From Salibacterium salarium (lineage in GTDB: Bacteria > Bacillota > Bacilli > Bacillales > Marinococcaceae): 64,000 bases of DNA. Both the position numbers and the translations under genes were made by a program. Shown here piece by piece: positions 9,969 through 19,359 of this stretch. How positions within the stretch are numbered: the stretch's first letter is position 1; every line of letters begins with the position of its first letter. Where the stretch lies: assembly GCF_030813635.1 (NCBI RefSeq), contig NZ_JAUSUM010000002.1, forward strand, positions 992,001 to 1,056,000. Direction: 5' to 3'. The notes under the pieces were generated by a model that saw only the letters and a program-made list of their open reading frames with translations, did no database searches and was not told the origin of the DNA.

Positions 9969-10628
9969 TTACTCTTTAAGCATTTTTTGCGCCTGTTCTT
10001 TTCCGTTTAAAGCTAGCATATGATCCGGTTGAGCTACAATCGCCTGTTCAAAATAATAGATAGCATCTTTCAAACCATCCGTCATCATACTGGCTACTCC
10101 TAAATTATAATAAGCATCTGCGTGATTGTCATCCTCTTCCACAACCTTCTTCAATTGAGACATTGCTTCGTCTATTTGTTCAGTTTGTGCTAAACATAAT
10201 CCATAATAAAACCTTGCTTCTGTATCTGTTTCATCCCATTCTACAGCACGTTGAAAGCAAGCTAGAGCGTGACCGACTTTTTCGATTTGAAAATGCGACA
10301 TCCCCATCATATAATGTAAACTTCCGTCATCAAGTCCAGCATGGTGAGCTTTTTGATACATTTGAAGAGCTTCTTCATATTTTTCAACATTAAAAAGAAC
10401 ATTTCCCGCACCGTAGTAAGCTGCTGCAGCTTTATTATCGATTTCTATAGCTTTTTGATAAAACGAAAGAGCTCTTTCACTTTCCCCAACTTCAGCCAAT
10501 ATATTCCCAAAATTAATATAAGCAATCGAATCTTGAGGATTTTTTTCTATTGCAGTATTTAAAAATTCAAGCGCTTCTTCATAATTACCATTAGATATCG
10601 CTTCTATGGCTTTTTCATTTTCATCCAT
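9969..10628 (-). CDS. yrrB: tetratricopeptide repeat protein (YrrB-like)
   Basis: Protein of 219 residues made almost entirely of TPR units with the pattern A..Y..G......A...Y..A (for example YINFGNILAEVGESERAL). About six repeats form a right-handed superhelix for protein-protein contacts. B. subtilis YrrB lies at the same place beside mnmA and recD2, and no partner is established. I choose the ATG at 10628 because AAGGAGT lies eight bases upstream; the ATG nine codons earlier has no site. Only 14 bases separate it from recD2. Confidence 0.85.
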   Translation of the reverse strand: MDENEKAIEAISNGNYEEALEFLNTAIEKNPQDSIAYINFGNILAEVGESERALSFYQKAIEIDNKAAAAYYGAGNVLFNVEKYEEALQMYQKAHHAGLDDGSLHYMMGMSHFQIEKVGHALACFQRAVEWDETDTEARFYYGLCLAQTEQIDEAMSQLKKVVEEDDNHADAYYNLGVASMMTDGLKDAIYYFEQAIVAQPDHMLALNGKEQAQKMLKE

Positions 10629-10684
10629 CGTTATGTACTCCTTTATTTGTTTCATTGATTAGATAAGAAAGAGAGAAAACGCGG

Positions 10685-11809
<1,125 letters not shown>

Positions 11810-11833
11810 CTACACCTCCACTCTTATATGCTT

Positions 11834-12964
11834 TTATCTATTCATTATCCTTTTTATTTCTTTTGCAATATATTCTACATCTTCAAACGTATTGTCAAGA
11901 CCAAAACTGAATCGTATCGATGATGACGCTCTTTGATCATCATGAAACATAGCCTGCAGGACATGGGACGGTTCAACTGAACCAGCGGTACATGCCGATC
12001 CACTTGAAGCAGAAATACCTGCCATATCTAATTGTACGAGAGACGATTCTACATCGATACCAGGTAAAAATATATTTAATATATGGGGAAGTTTATTTTG
12101 GTTGGAACCATTCACTTCAAATGGTACCTCATTTTTGGTTAAAGAAGTAATAAAATGCTCACTTAATTGGCCATACAGTTTATAATGATTCTGCATGTCT
12201 TTTTGTGCTAACACTGCTGCGACTGCAAAACCCGCAACTGCTGGGAGGTTTTCTGTTCCGGCTCTTCGTTTTCTTTCCTGTTCCCCTCCCGTTACACTTG
12301 GAGTCAGCTTTGTTCCTTTTTCAGTATATAATAAAGCTGCCCCTTTTGGGCCGTTTATCTTATGTGAAGATACCGTCATCATAGTGACTGGAATAGATTT
12401 CACATCAATATCAATAAGCCCATAGGACTGAACGGCATCCGTATGAAACGCTATGCCATAGTTGTGGGCAATAGCAGCGATAGCAGTAACTGGTTGAATC
12501 GTTCCAACTTCATTATTTCCATGCATTATCGTTATAAGAGTCGTCTCATCTGTTATCGAAGCTTCTACTTCTTCGGGGTTCACTCTGCCATCCTTGTCAA
12601 CAGGGAGATACGTAACAGAAAATCCATCTCTTTCAAGCTTCTCACACGTATGGAGTACAGCGTGATGTTCAACTTTTGTGGTTATAATATGATTTCCTTT
12701 TTGTTTATTCGCATGGACATATCCAACAATAGCGAGATTATCCGCTTCTGTACCGCTACTTGTAAGAATGATTTCATCTGGAACTGCACCAATAGACGAA
12801 GCAAGCTTTTCCCGGGCTTCATCTAATTGTTTACGAGCCTGTCTGCCATGTTGGTGAATACTTGATGGATTACCAAAGTTATTTTGAAGTATATCCATCA
12901 CCGCTTCAGCAGCTTCTGGATGAACAGGCGTTGTCGCGGCATGATCTACATAGATTTTTTGCAT
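11834..12964 (-). CDS. yrvO: cysteine desulfurase dedicated to MnmA (YrvO)
   Basis: PLP-dependent class V aminotransferase fold of 376 residues. The PLP lysine is in SSHKINGPKG and the persulfide-forming cysteine is in the mobile loop SSGSACTAG near residue 325. B. subtilis YrvO passes sulfur directly to MnmA, and the tight pairing with mnmA suggests the same. cymR lies just upstream, so cysteine availability may influence expression. The ribosome site is weak (AGGATG, far upstream). Confidence 0.94.
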   Translation of the reverse strand: MQKIYVDHAATTPVHPEAAEAVMDILQNNFGNPSSIHQHGRQARKQLDEAREKLASSIGAVPDEIILTSSGTEADNLAIVGYVHANKQKGNHIITTKVEHHAVLHTCEKLERDGFSVTYLPVDKDGRVNPEEVEASITDETTLITIMHGNNEVGTIQPVTAIAAIAHNYGIAFHTDAVQSYGLIDIDVKSIPVTMMTVSSHKINGPKGAALLYTEKGTKLTPSVTGGEQERKRRAGTENLPAVAGFAVAAVLAQKDMQNHYKLYGQLSEHFITSLTKNEVPFEVNGSNQNKLPHILNIFLPGIDVESSLVQLDMAGISASSGSACTAGSVEPSHVLQAMFHDDQRASSSIRFSFGLDNTFEDVEYIAKEIKRIMNR

Positions 12965-12992
12965 ACTGGCATCATCCTAGTTATTCTTATTC

Positions 12993-13412
12993 TTAAATAT
13001 AGAACATGTAATACTCGTGATCTTCATCACCTTTATACGAAGCAAGTGCCTCTAGTGACGTATTATCTAGAACCTGTTTAACGGCATCTCTAATTTTGAT
13101 CCACAAATCTCTTTTGGCCGGTTCTTCATCATCAAGTACCTCGACAGGACTAATTGGTCCTTCGAGTACACGGATAATATCCCCTGCTGTTATATCAGCC
13201 GCATCTTTTGTCAGCATATAACCGCCATATGCGCCTCGAACACTTTTCACCAACATCGCATTACGAAGTGGTGCAATTAATTGTTCTAAATAATGTTCGG
13301 ATAATTGATGGTCTTTCGCTATTGATTTTAACGAAATGGGACCTTCACCGGATTTCTTTGCTAGAGCCATCATAATGGTTAGACCGTAACGTCCTTTGGT
13401 TGATATTTTCAT
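12993..13412 (-). CDS. cymR: Rrf2 family cysteine metabolism repressor CymR
   Basis: Winged-helix Rrf2-type regulator of 139 residues starting MKISTKGRYGL. It has no cysteine at all, so it cannot hold the Fe-S cluster seen in IscR and NsrR; this fits CymR, which in B. subtilis acts with CysK to repress sulfur-uptake genes. The ATG at 13412 is chosen because GAGGTGG lies five bases upstream. The first 23 codons overlap the 3' end of the upstream membrane-protein gene in another frame. Confidence 0.9.
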   Translation of the reverse strand: MKISTKGRYGLTIMMALAKKSGEGPISLKSIAKDHQLSEHYLEQLIAPLRNAMLVKSVRGAYGGYMLTKDAADITAGDIIRVLEGPISPVEVLDDEEPAKRDLWIKIRDAVKQVLDNTSLEALASYKGDEDHEYYMFYI

Positions 13413-14046
13413 GTCTTCCACCTCTTTCAATCAATCGATAAACAATTTTTTGGCATTGTGGTAATGCAAAACCGACTACTTGCCCAATTCCTGCACAGAA
13501 AAGAATCGTTCCGATGAAAACAGGACCTCCAAGCAGCCAACCAATGAGTAATACACCTATTTCCATAATTCCTCTGACTCTCGACACTTTCCATCCTGTT
13601 TTTTCCTGCAAAGCTAACATTAAACTATCACGTGGTCCCGCTCCACATTCAGGGGCAATGTAGGTACCAATTCCGTATCCAATAACTAAAATGCCACTTA
13701 CTAGCATAATCAGTTTCATGATAAAGGAATCAGGTGTTGATAATAGTAGTAAAAATATATCAATGAATATGCCAACGAGAAACATATTAACAATGCCACC
13801 GGCTTGAGGAAATTCCCGTCGCATCAAGGCAGTAGAACCTATAATAACAATTCCAATAATTATACTCCATGACCCGACTGTTAATCCAAATTGATGTTGC
13901 AAACCAATATGCAAAACATCCCACGGGGCACTTCCTAGTTCCGCCTTAATCATAAGGGCAATTCCAAATGACATAATAACAAGGCCAATCATAAAAATAA
14001 GCCACCTTTGCAAAAGGTGCTCATTTCTTGCAAATCTTCTCTCCAT
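13345..14046 (-). CDS. YczE/YyaS/YitT family membrane protein
   Basis: Integral membrane protein of 233 residues with about five hydrophobic segments and the family signature GSAPWDVLHIGL near residues 38-49; PECGAGPRDSLMLAL lies later. YczE of B. subtilis is needed for surfactin production by an unknown mechanism, but orthology is not shown. The last 22 codons lie inside cymR in a different frame and encode a hydrophilic tail without family similarity, so the ancestral stop was probably earlier. The start has no strong ribosome site. Confidence 0.8.
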   Translation of the reverse strand: MERRFARNEHLLQRWLIFMIGLVIMSFGIALMIKAELGSAPWDVLHIGLQHQFGLTVGSWSIIIGIVIIGSTALMRREFPQAGGIVNMFLVGIFIDIFLLLLSTPDSFIMKLIMLVSGILVIGYGIGTYIAPECGAGPRDSLMLALQEKTGWKVSRVRGIMEIGVLLIGWLLGGPVFIGTILFCAGIGQVVGFALPQCQKIVYRLIERGGRHENINQRTLRSNHYDGSSKEIR

Positions 14047-14260
14047 CCTAACCCAGCTCTCTATTTATCTAAACCATTATCATATGCCTTATCTTTTATT
14101 GTGAAGAATCCTTTGCCATTATAGCATGAAAAGGGTAGTATTTGCATGAATGCTAATCAACCATTCTAACATAACAAAACAGCACACTTTATTTCTATTA
14201 ATAGAACATCATCTTTGTTAAAATGGAACTGATGTTCTTACGATAAAGGAGCCTACTATT

Positions 14261-15529
14261 ATGAATAAACATCAACCATTGGCTTATCGGATGCGTCCAC
14301 GTACCATTGATGAAATAATTGGACAAGAACACTTGTTAAGCAACGGTAAATTGCTGCAACGCATGATTTATACTAGAAAACTGACATCTATGATTTTGTA
14401 CGGACCGCCCGGCACAGGAAAGACTTCCATTGCGTCTGCTATTGCAGGTAGTACAGATACTCCTTTTAAAATGATGAATGCGGTTGAACACAATAAAAAA
14501 GATATGGAAATCGCAGTTGAAGAAGCTAAGATTTCTAATCAACTGATTGTAATTATGGACGAAGTGCACCGGCTTGATAAAACAAAACAAGATTTTTTGC
14601 TTCCCCATCTGGAAAAAGGACTTATTATACTTATTGGAGCAACTACAGCTAATCCATATCATTCCATTAATCCAGCGATTCGAAGCCGGTGTCAAATATT
14701 TGAACTGGAGAGCTTATCGACAGACAATATAGTCAAGATGTTATACCAAACACTTCAAGATAAAGAAAGAGGTTTAGGAAACTATTCTGTTGATCTTAAA
14801 GAAGATGCAGCCTATCATTTTGCAACCGCAAGCGGTGGTGATTTGCGGACAGCATTGGGTGCTCTGGAACTAGCCGTGCTTTCCACTCCAGAAGCCGATG
14901 AGCAGACCATTATTATCGATTTGCCTGTTTCAGAGGAATGTATACAGAAAAAAAGCTTTCAGCATGATAAAGATGGAGATGCCCATTACGACGTGTTATC
15001 TGCGTTTCAAAAATCGATACGGGGAAGTGACGTAAACGCAGCCTTGCATTATTTAGCACGATTGGTAGAAGCAGGCGACCTTGTTAGCATCGGCCGTCGT
15101 CTTGTCGTTACCGCCTATGAGGATATCGGCCTTGCAAGTCCTCAAGCTGGACCAAGAGCCCTTGCAGCGGTTGAAGCCGCCGAGAGGCTTGGTTTTCCGG
15201 AAGCAAGAATTCCATTGGCAGATGTTGTGGTTGAATTATGTCTGTCTCCTAAATCAAACAGCGCTTATACAGCATTTGATAAAGCAAGAGAAGCGATGCT
15301 TCAAAGAGGAACACCTTCTATTCCAATACATTTAAAAGATGCTCATTATAAAGGTGCAAACGCTTTGGGACGTGGAAATACGTATCAATATCCTCATAAT
15401 GACCCACGTGGCTGGGTACCACAGCAATACTTACCCGACTCCATAAAACACGATCAATATTACACTCCAAAAGAAACTAGTAAATTTGAACGCTCCCTTG
15501 CGGATATTTATAATAACATGAAAAGGTAA
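14261..15529 (+). CDS. rarA: replication-associated recombination protein RarA (MgsA/YrvN)
   Basis: AAA+ ATPase of 422 residues related to clamp-loader subunits. It acts at stalled replication forks. Walker A is YGPPGTGKTSI (near residue 48), Walker B is VIMDEVHR, and the C-terminal tetramerisation region contains GSDVNAALHYLARL and EDIGLA. AAAGGAG lies eleven bases before the ATG. It is divergent from the cymR operon and close to the 6S RNA gene, as in B. subtilis. Confidence 0.95.
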   Translation: MNKHQPLAYRMRPRTIDEIIGQEHLLSNGKLLQRMIYTRKLTSMILYGPPGTGKTSIASAIAGSTDTPFKMMNAVEHNKKDMEIAVEEAKISNQLIVIMDEVHRLDKTKQDFLLPHLEKGLIILIGATTANPYHSINPAIRSRCQIFELESLSTDNIVKMLYQTLQDKERGLGNYSVDLKEDAAYHFATASGGDLRTALGALELAVLSTPEADEQTIIIDLPVSEECIQKKSFQHDKDGDAHYDVLSAFQKSIRGSDVNAALHYLARLVEAGDLVSIGRRLVVTAYEDIGLASPQAGPRALAAVEAAERLGFPEARIPLADVVVELCLSPKSNSAYTAFDKAREAMLQRGTPSIPIHLKDAHYKGANALGRGNTYQYPHNDPRGWVPQQYLPDSIKHDQYYTPKETSKFERSLADIYNNMKR

Positions 15530-15561
15530 AGCTGACTCTTCATCGTCCAGCTTTACCTTTT
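15521..15561. terminator. bidirectional terminator between rarA and sensor kinase
   Basis: Perfect 14-base stem AAAAGGTAAAGCTG/CAGCTTTACCTTTT (15521-15534 with 15548-15561). It starts inside the last codons of rarA and ends 17 bases before the converging kinase stop. A and T runs on both sides suit both directions. Confidence 0.85.
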
Positions 15562-15577
15562 AACATTTGCTAACAAA

Positions 15578-17733
15578 TCACCGTAAGGGTAGCCAAATTT
15601 TAAATACTGTTCCTTTCCTCTGCTCACTGTCAACTTGAATAGACCCGCCTGATTCTTCGACAATTTGAAAGCATGTCATTAACCCTAGTCCTGTTCCATC
15701 TTTTTTAGTTGTATAAAAAGGCGACCCTAATTTCTCTAATGTTTCCTGTGTCATTCCTTCTCCGTTATCTTCGATTCTTACTATAATTCCTTGAACCTCA
15801 TTTTCTGTTACTGATTCCGATGAGACATGAATATGCCCGTTTTCGGGTATAGCTTCTATCGCATTTTTTATTAAATTCATCACTACTTGTTTTAATTTTT
15901 TCTCTTCGGCATAAATGTGTGGCAAAGATGGATCTAATTTATAATTTGTAGTGATTTCTTTTGTTTTTGCTTGACTGTGAAATAGATAGAGCGTATCAAC
16001 AAGAATATCATTCACCTGAACATTTGTTTTTTCTTTTTCCCTATCCGGCTTAGCTATCGTCAAAAGGTCCTCAACAATACTGTTCACCCGATCAATTTCA
16101 CTTAAAATAATATGATAGTGGTAATTATCTACTTTCTTGTCATCTGTTTCTTTGTAGAGCTGCATGAATCCCCGTATCGTGGTGAGCGGATTTCGTATCT
16201 CATGAGCGAATCCAGAAGCTAACTTTCCAATAACCTTTAACTTCTCACTACGCAACAGCTCTTTCTCCATTTCCTTTTTTTCTGTTACTTCTTTAAAAAC
16301 TAATAAAATATCTTCAATCTGTTCTTCATCCTCAATGGTAGGCAGAGGCGTCATACTTAAGAAAAAGGCGTGATTTTCCCCTTGAATATCACAATCAAAT
16401 TCATATATTCGGGATGTATGTTCATTCTCACGATTAAAATAAACGTTATTCATAAAGGCTTTAAAGTCGGAATGATGATCTATTAATGAAAACAAAGAAC
16501 GCCCTATCACGTCTTCTTTATCCAATTGAAATAATTTTTCACACGTTCGATTAAATGTCGTTATATGAGCATTATTTCGATTGATCGATATAACACCATT
16601 ATCCGTTGTTTCTATAATTAACGTTGATTTACGATGGGCTTTTTCCCTTTCTTCCAGTCTTTTCGTCATATCATTGAATGTTCTCGTCAATTTATTAATT
16701 TCCTCATAAGCATTGGACTGAAGAGGAAGTACCTTTTTACCAACCGCAAAATCATTCGTCGCAGATACGAGCCTTTCTACTGGTTCTACAATGTACCGCG
16801 ATAATTTGAATACGGCCGTTATAGTGATTAAAAGTACGATACTAAACAACAATAAATATTTAAACAACAAGTCTCTAAGAGGCGCATACATTTCATCCGC
16901 CGGTACCGACAATCCAACATACCAATTGTTATCGAAACCTTCCATATGTCCAATTGGTGCAATAGCGTTTACCGTTTCTTCCTTCTCATTATGTATCAAT
17001 CCGGGATCAGCACCCAATCCCTGCATGGAAGTCAATGTCGAATTCGTTTCATTTAAAAAATTTCGTTCGAGAACATTATCACTGTCCGGATGAGCAATAT
17101 AATCGCCAGATTCATTTAATAAAAAAGTCTCACCAGCAACATTTATATTTTCTTGTTCCTCTGAATATTGATCAATTCTTTTCCAAAGAAAAGACCATAA
17201 ATATTCTAAATCAAAGGATGGAGAGATGACTCCTATCACTTCTCCTTCTTCATTTTTCACACCAGATGCCATAGCAAGGATTGGATTGTCTACAACAGAC
17301 GACATAAATATATCCGATAAAAACAAGCTGCCATCATTTGCTTCTTGAAACCATTCTCTTTCTTCAACATTATTTCCAACCACTGTTCCATCAGTATCAA
17401 CTGTAATTAATCCGTCCCGATTCACAAAAATCAAGCCATAATAAAGGTCATGGTTATCAATAAATTTCAAGAACTCCTCCTGAATTTCTTCGTCTTCTGC
17501 ATCTTCATTCATCAAGACTGGGTTTTGTGACAGTTGTTCCAAATCAGTCAACCGTTCACTAATAATATCCTCTACGGCAAAAGCTAGATTGTCAGAAAAC
17601 ATGAACAGCGTTTGTTCAATTCGGTTTGTCAGATCTTTTTTTGTGTTTGATAAGAAATGATTCCAGCTGCAATAAGCGGAATACATGTAATCGTCAAAAA
17701 CGCAAATAATAACTTGGATCGAAGAGTTTTCAT
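15578..17733 (-). pseudogene. orphan sensor histidine kinase, split by a -1 frameshift
   Basis: Domains in order: membrane helix (LLFAFLTITCIPLIAAGI), Cache-type extracellular sensor, second membrane helix, HAMP, PAS, HisKA with FAHEIRNPLTTIRGF, and HATPase ending GTGLGLMT. The H-box resembles the sporulation kinases KinA-KinE, and no response regulator is adjacent, so input to the Spo0F/Spo0B relay is possible. The ATG at 17733 (GGTGAG upstream) opens a frame that stops after 34 residues at 17629. The rest of the protein is in the -1 frame. The shift falls in an A7 run (17642-17636) that reads as A AAA AAG, and one added A or a -1 slip gives a continuous 718-residue kinase. It may be a mutant, a phase-variable gene, a programmed frameshift or a sequencing error. 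Confidence 0.75.
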
Positions 17734-17865
17734 GGTCTCACCTACATTCCTACACTTAAGCACAAGCTTTATCTTTATCTGTTTGTCTAATGTATAAAAC
17801 AATTTTCCCCTGTCTAAACTAGTAACTGTCAATCTATTTCTAAGTTTATAAAGGAGAGAAGAATC

Positions 17866-18453
17866 ATGAACATTAGACAAGATGCCTGGTCAGACAAAGA
17901 TGATCGATTTTTAGCAAATACAATTTTAAAACATATCCAAGAAGGCAGTACACAACTAAAAGCATTTGATGAAGTTGGAGATGCATTGGACAGAACATCA
18001 GCAGCCTGCGGATTTCGCTGGAATGCTATCGTTCGTCTTGATTACGAACAAGAAGTGAAACAGGCAAAACGAATTAGGAAGCAGCGGATGAAAGAAACCG
18101 CTAATCACGTAGCATCTAAACTTAGCCATTCAAAACACCGCTCTTCCTCAAATATACATTCTATTATTGCTGGACTGCACCAAATGCAAGCTGATCTCGA
18201 AAATAATATACATTCTACTTCTCCAAATATCGAAAACGATGTGTTACATTTACAAACTAAAAACAGTGAAATGAGAGAAGAGATTGCTAGAATAAAACAA
18301 GAATATCATACCATAAAACAAGACTATGACATGATAGTTACAATGATGAATCGTGCCAGAGAACTTGCTATGACCGAGGAAACCATCCCTTCTTCTAATT
18401 TTTTTCGAATGGACAGAAATGGGAATTTAGAAAAAATCGCATTCAATGCCTAA
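17866..18453 (+). CDS. rsfA: RsfA family prespore transcription regulator
   Basis: Protein of 195 residues. The N-terminal Myb/SANT-like DNA-binding segment [10 protein letters not shown]...[16 protein letters not shown]...[13 protein letters not shown] is typical of RsfA/GerR proteins. These are made in the forespore (sigma-F) or mother cell and modulate sporulation gene expression. A coiled-coil stretch follows (about residues 120-165). AAAGGAG lies ten bases before the ATG. It is divergent from the sensor kinase with a 132-base shared promoter region. I see no confident sigma-F motif. Confidence 0.88.
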   Translation: MNIRQDAWSDKDDRFLANTILKHIQEGSTQLKAFDEVGDALDRTSAACGFRWNAIVRLDYEQEVKQAKRIRKQRMKETANHVASKLSHSKHRSSSNIHSIIAGLHQMQADLENNIHSTSPNIENDVLHLQTKNSEMREEIARIKQEYHTIKQDYDMIVTMMNRARELAMTEETIPSSNFFRMDRNGNLEKIAFNA

Positions 18454-18524
18454 AAATACTATCTAAATTATCTCATAAGTTCAAATGAGATAGAAGTACT
18501 TTCGCAAGAGCTTCCCTATAATTC

Positions 18525-18577
18525 AAAAAAATCGCCTCTCCGTTTTCTATAATGATAACGGCTTAAGGCGATTTTTG
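18525..18577 (+). terminator. terminator after rsfA
   Basis: The arms AAAAAATCGCCT (from 18526) and AGGCGATTTTT (to about 18575) pair around a loop that contains a second small stem (CCGTT/AACGG). A T run follows on the plus strand. Confidence 0.7.
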
Positions 18578-18595
18578 TATATTTCAAGTAAAAAG

Positions 18596-18643
18596 GGCTA
18601 CCCTCAACAATGTTTGAAACATCTGCTGGGGAAGCCCTTGTGC
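18596..18643 (-). terminator. terminator of the 6S RNA gene
   Basis: Minus-strand hairpin GGGCTTCCCC...GTTGAGGGTAGCCC with a TTTTT tail (18591-18596). It lies directly downstream of the 3' end of the 6S RNA. Confidence 0.75.
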
Positions 18644-18644
18644 A

Positions 18645-18850
18645 TTTAATTTAGTAGGAAGAGTCCCGATGTGCCGTCAAACTGACTTAGTTTTGAAGCC
18701 TGCTCTCAGCAGGTGGGTGCCCTGTTCAATCGTTCAAACGTCCACATAAAGAGGCATGTCATCCTGATTGAAACGACAGGCTCCCAATGTAAAAATGTTG
18801 GCTCAAAACAATAGTGTCCCACGAACACCTCAGGACTCTTCAAATGAATT
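18645..18850 (-). ncRNA. ssrS: 6S RNA (6S-1/BsrA type)
   Basis: Non-coding RNA of about 200 bases that binds housekeeping RNA polymerase and mimics an open promoter. The 5' segment GAAGAGTCCTGA pairs with the 3' segment TCGGGACTCTTC to form the closing stem. Between them are a large central bubble and inner helices, the 6S architecture. It has a consensus promoter, no usable open reading frame, and lies between rarA and aspS, the position of bsrA in B. subtilis. Ends are estimates from the promoter and the closing stem. Confidence 0.85.
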
Positions 18851-18856
18851 GACTAC

Positions 18857-18885
18857 ATCATAGCACGCAAACCACAGGGGGTCAA
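18857..18885 (-). promoter_or_regulatory. sigma-A promoter of 6S RNA
   Basis: -35 TTGACC (18885-18880), 17-base spacer, -10 TATGAT (18862-18857), with the expected start near 18850. Confidence 0.8.
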
Positions 18886-18959
18886 GAAGTTACGAGCCCT
18901 TTCTCTTCATTTCATAAAAATGCGATAAATTAACTAATTTTTCTTATGAGATGTCTCCA

Positions 18960-19022
18960 CTCAAGTTTTAAAAATTACGAATCAGGGAACAGTAATGTTT
19001 CGGTGTTTTATAAACCCTTGAG
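18960..19022 (+). promoter_or_regulatory. possible structured 5' leader
   Basis: An outer helix CTCAAGTTT (18960-18968) with AAAcCCTTGAG (19012-19022) encloses an inner hairpin ATTAC/GTAAT (18974-18978 with 18992-18996). It ends just before the ribosome site of the 102-residue gene. I do not recognise it as a known riboswitch class, and no terminator is obvious within it. Confidence 0.4.
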
Positions 19023-19044
19023 CAGAAAGGAAAGAGACATTACT

Positions 19045-19353
19045 ATGAAGAACAATCATAAAATGAGTGACATACCGCTTGCTCAACAAGAAATCATTCA
19101 TGTTGAGCAAACGATTGATGGATTAGAAAAGAAACAAATAGAATATAATGATTCGCTTTCATTATATAAAGATTTTTTAAAAACTAGCTATCATCAGTAT
19201 TCGATAAGAGACGTATTTGACATCTCGTATCGCTGGACTCCAGGGCAAATCGGTTTTTTATATCTACATACAACAGGAGGTGTAAGAACATTTTATATTA
19301 AAACAGACCCTTCTCCGTTCATCCAACAGTTTCAGCAAACCGATCATATTTGA
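19045..19353 (+). CDS. hypothetical protein, 102 residues
   Basis: I do not recognise this family. The product is hydrophilic with no membrane segment or signal peptide. Residues 10-50 look helical (AQQEIIHVEQTIDGLEKKQI), and the C-terminal half looks beta-rich with aromatic residues (YRWTPGQIGFLYLHTTGGV, then TFYIKTDPSPF). The ATG at 19045 is preferred because AAAGGAAAGAG lies upstream; the frame is open further 5' but through the leader hairpin. It converges on aspS with only six bases between stops and no terminator. Placement next to 6S RNA and rsfA gives no firm clue to function. Confidence 0.6.
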   Translation: MKNNHKMSDIPLAQQEIIHVEQTIDGLEKKQIEYNDSLSLYKDFLKTSYHQYSIRDVFDISYRWTPGQIGFLYLHTTGGVRTFYIKTDPSPFIQQFQQTDHI

Positions 19354-19359
19354 TGTAAT

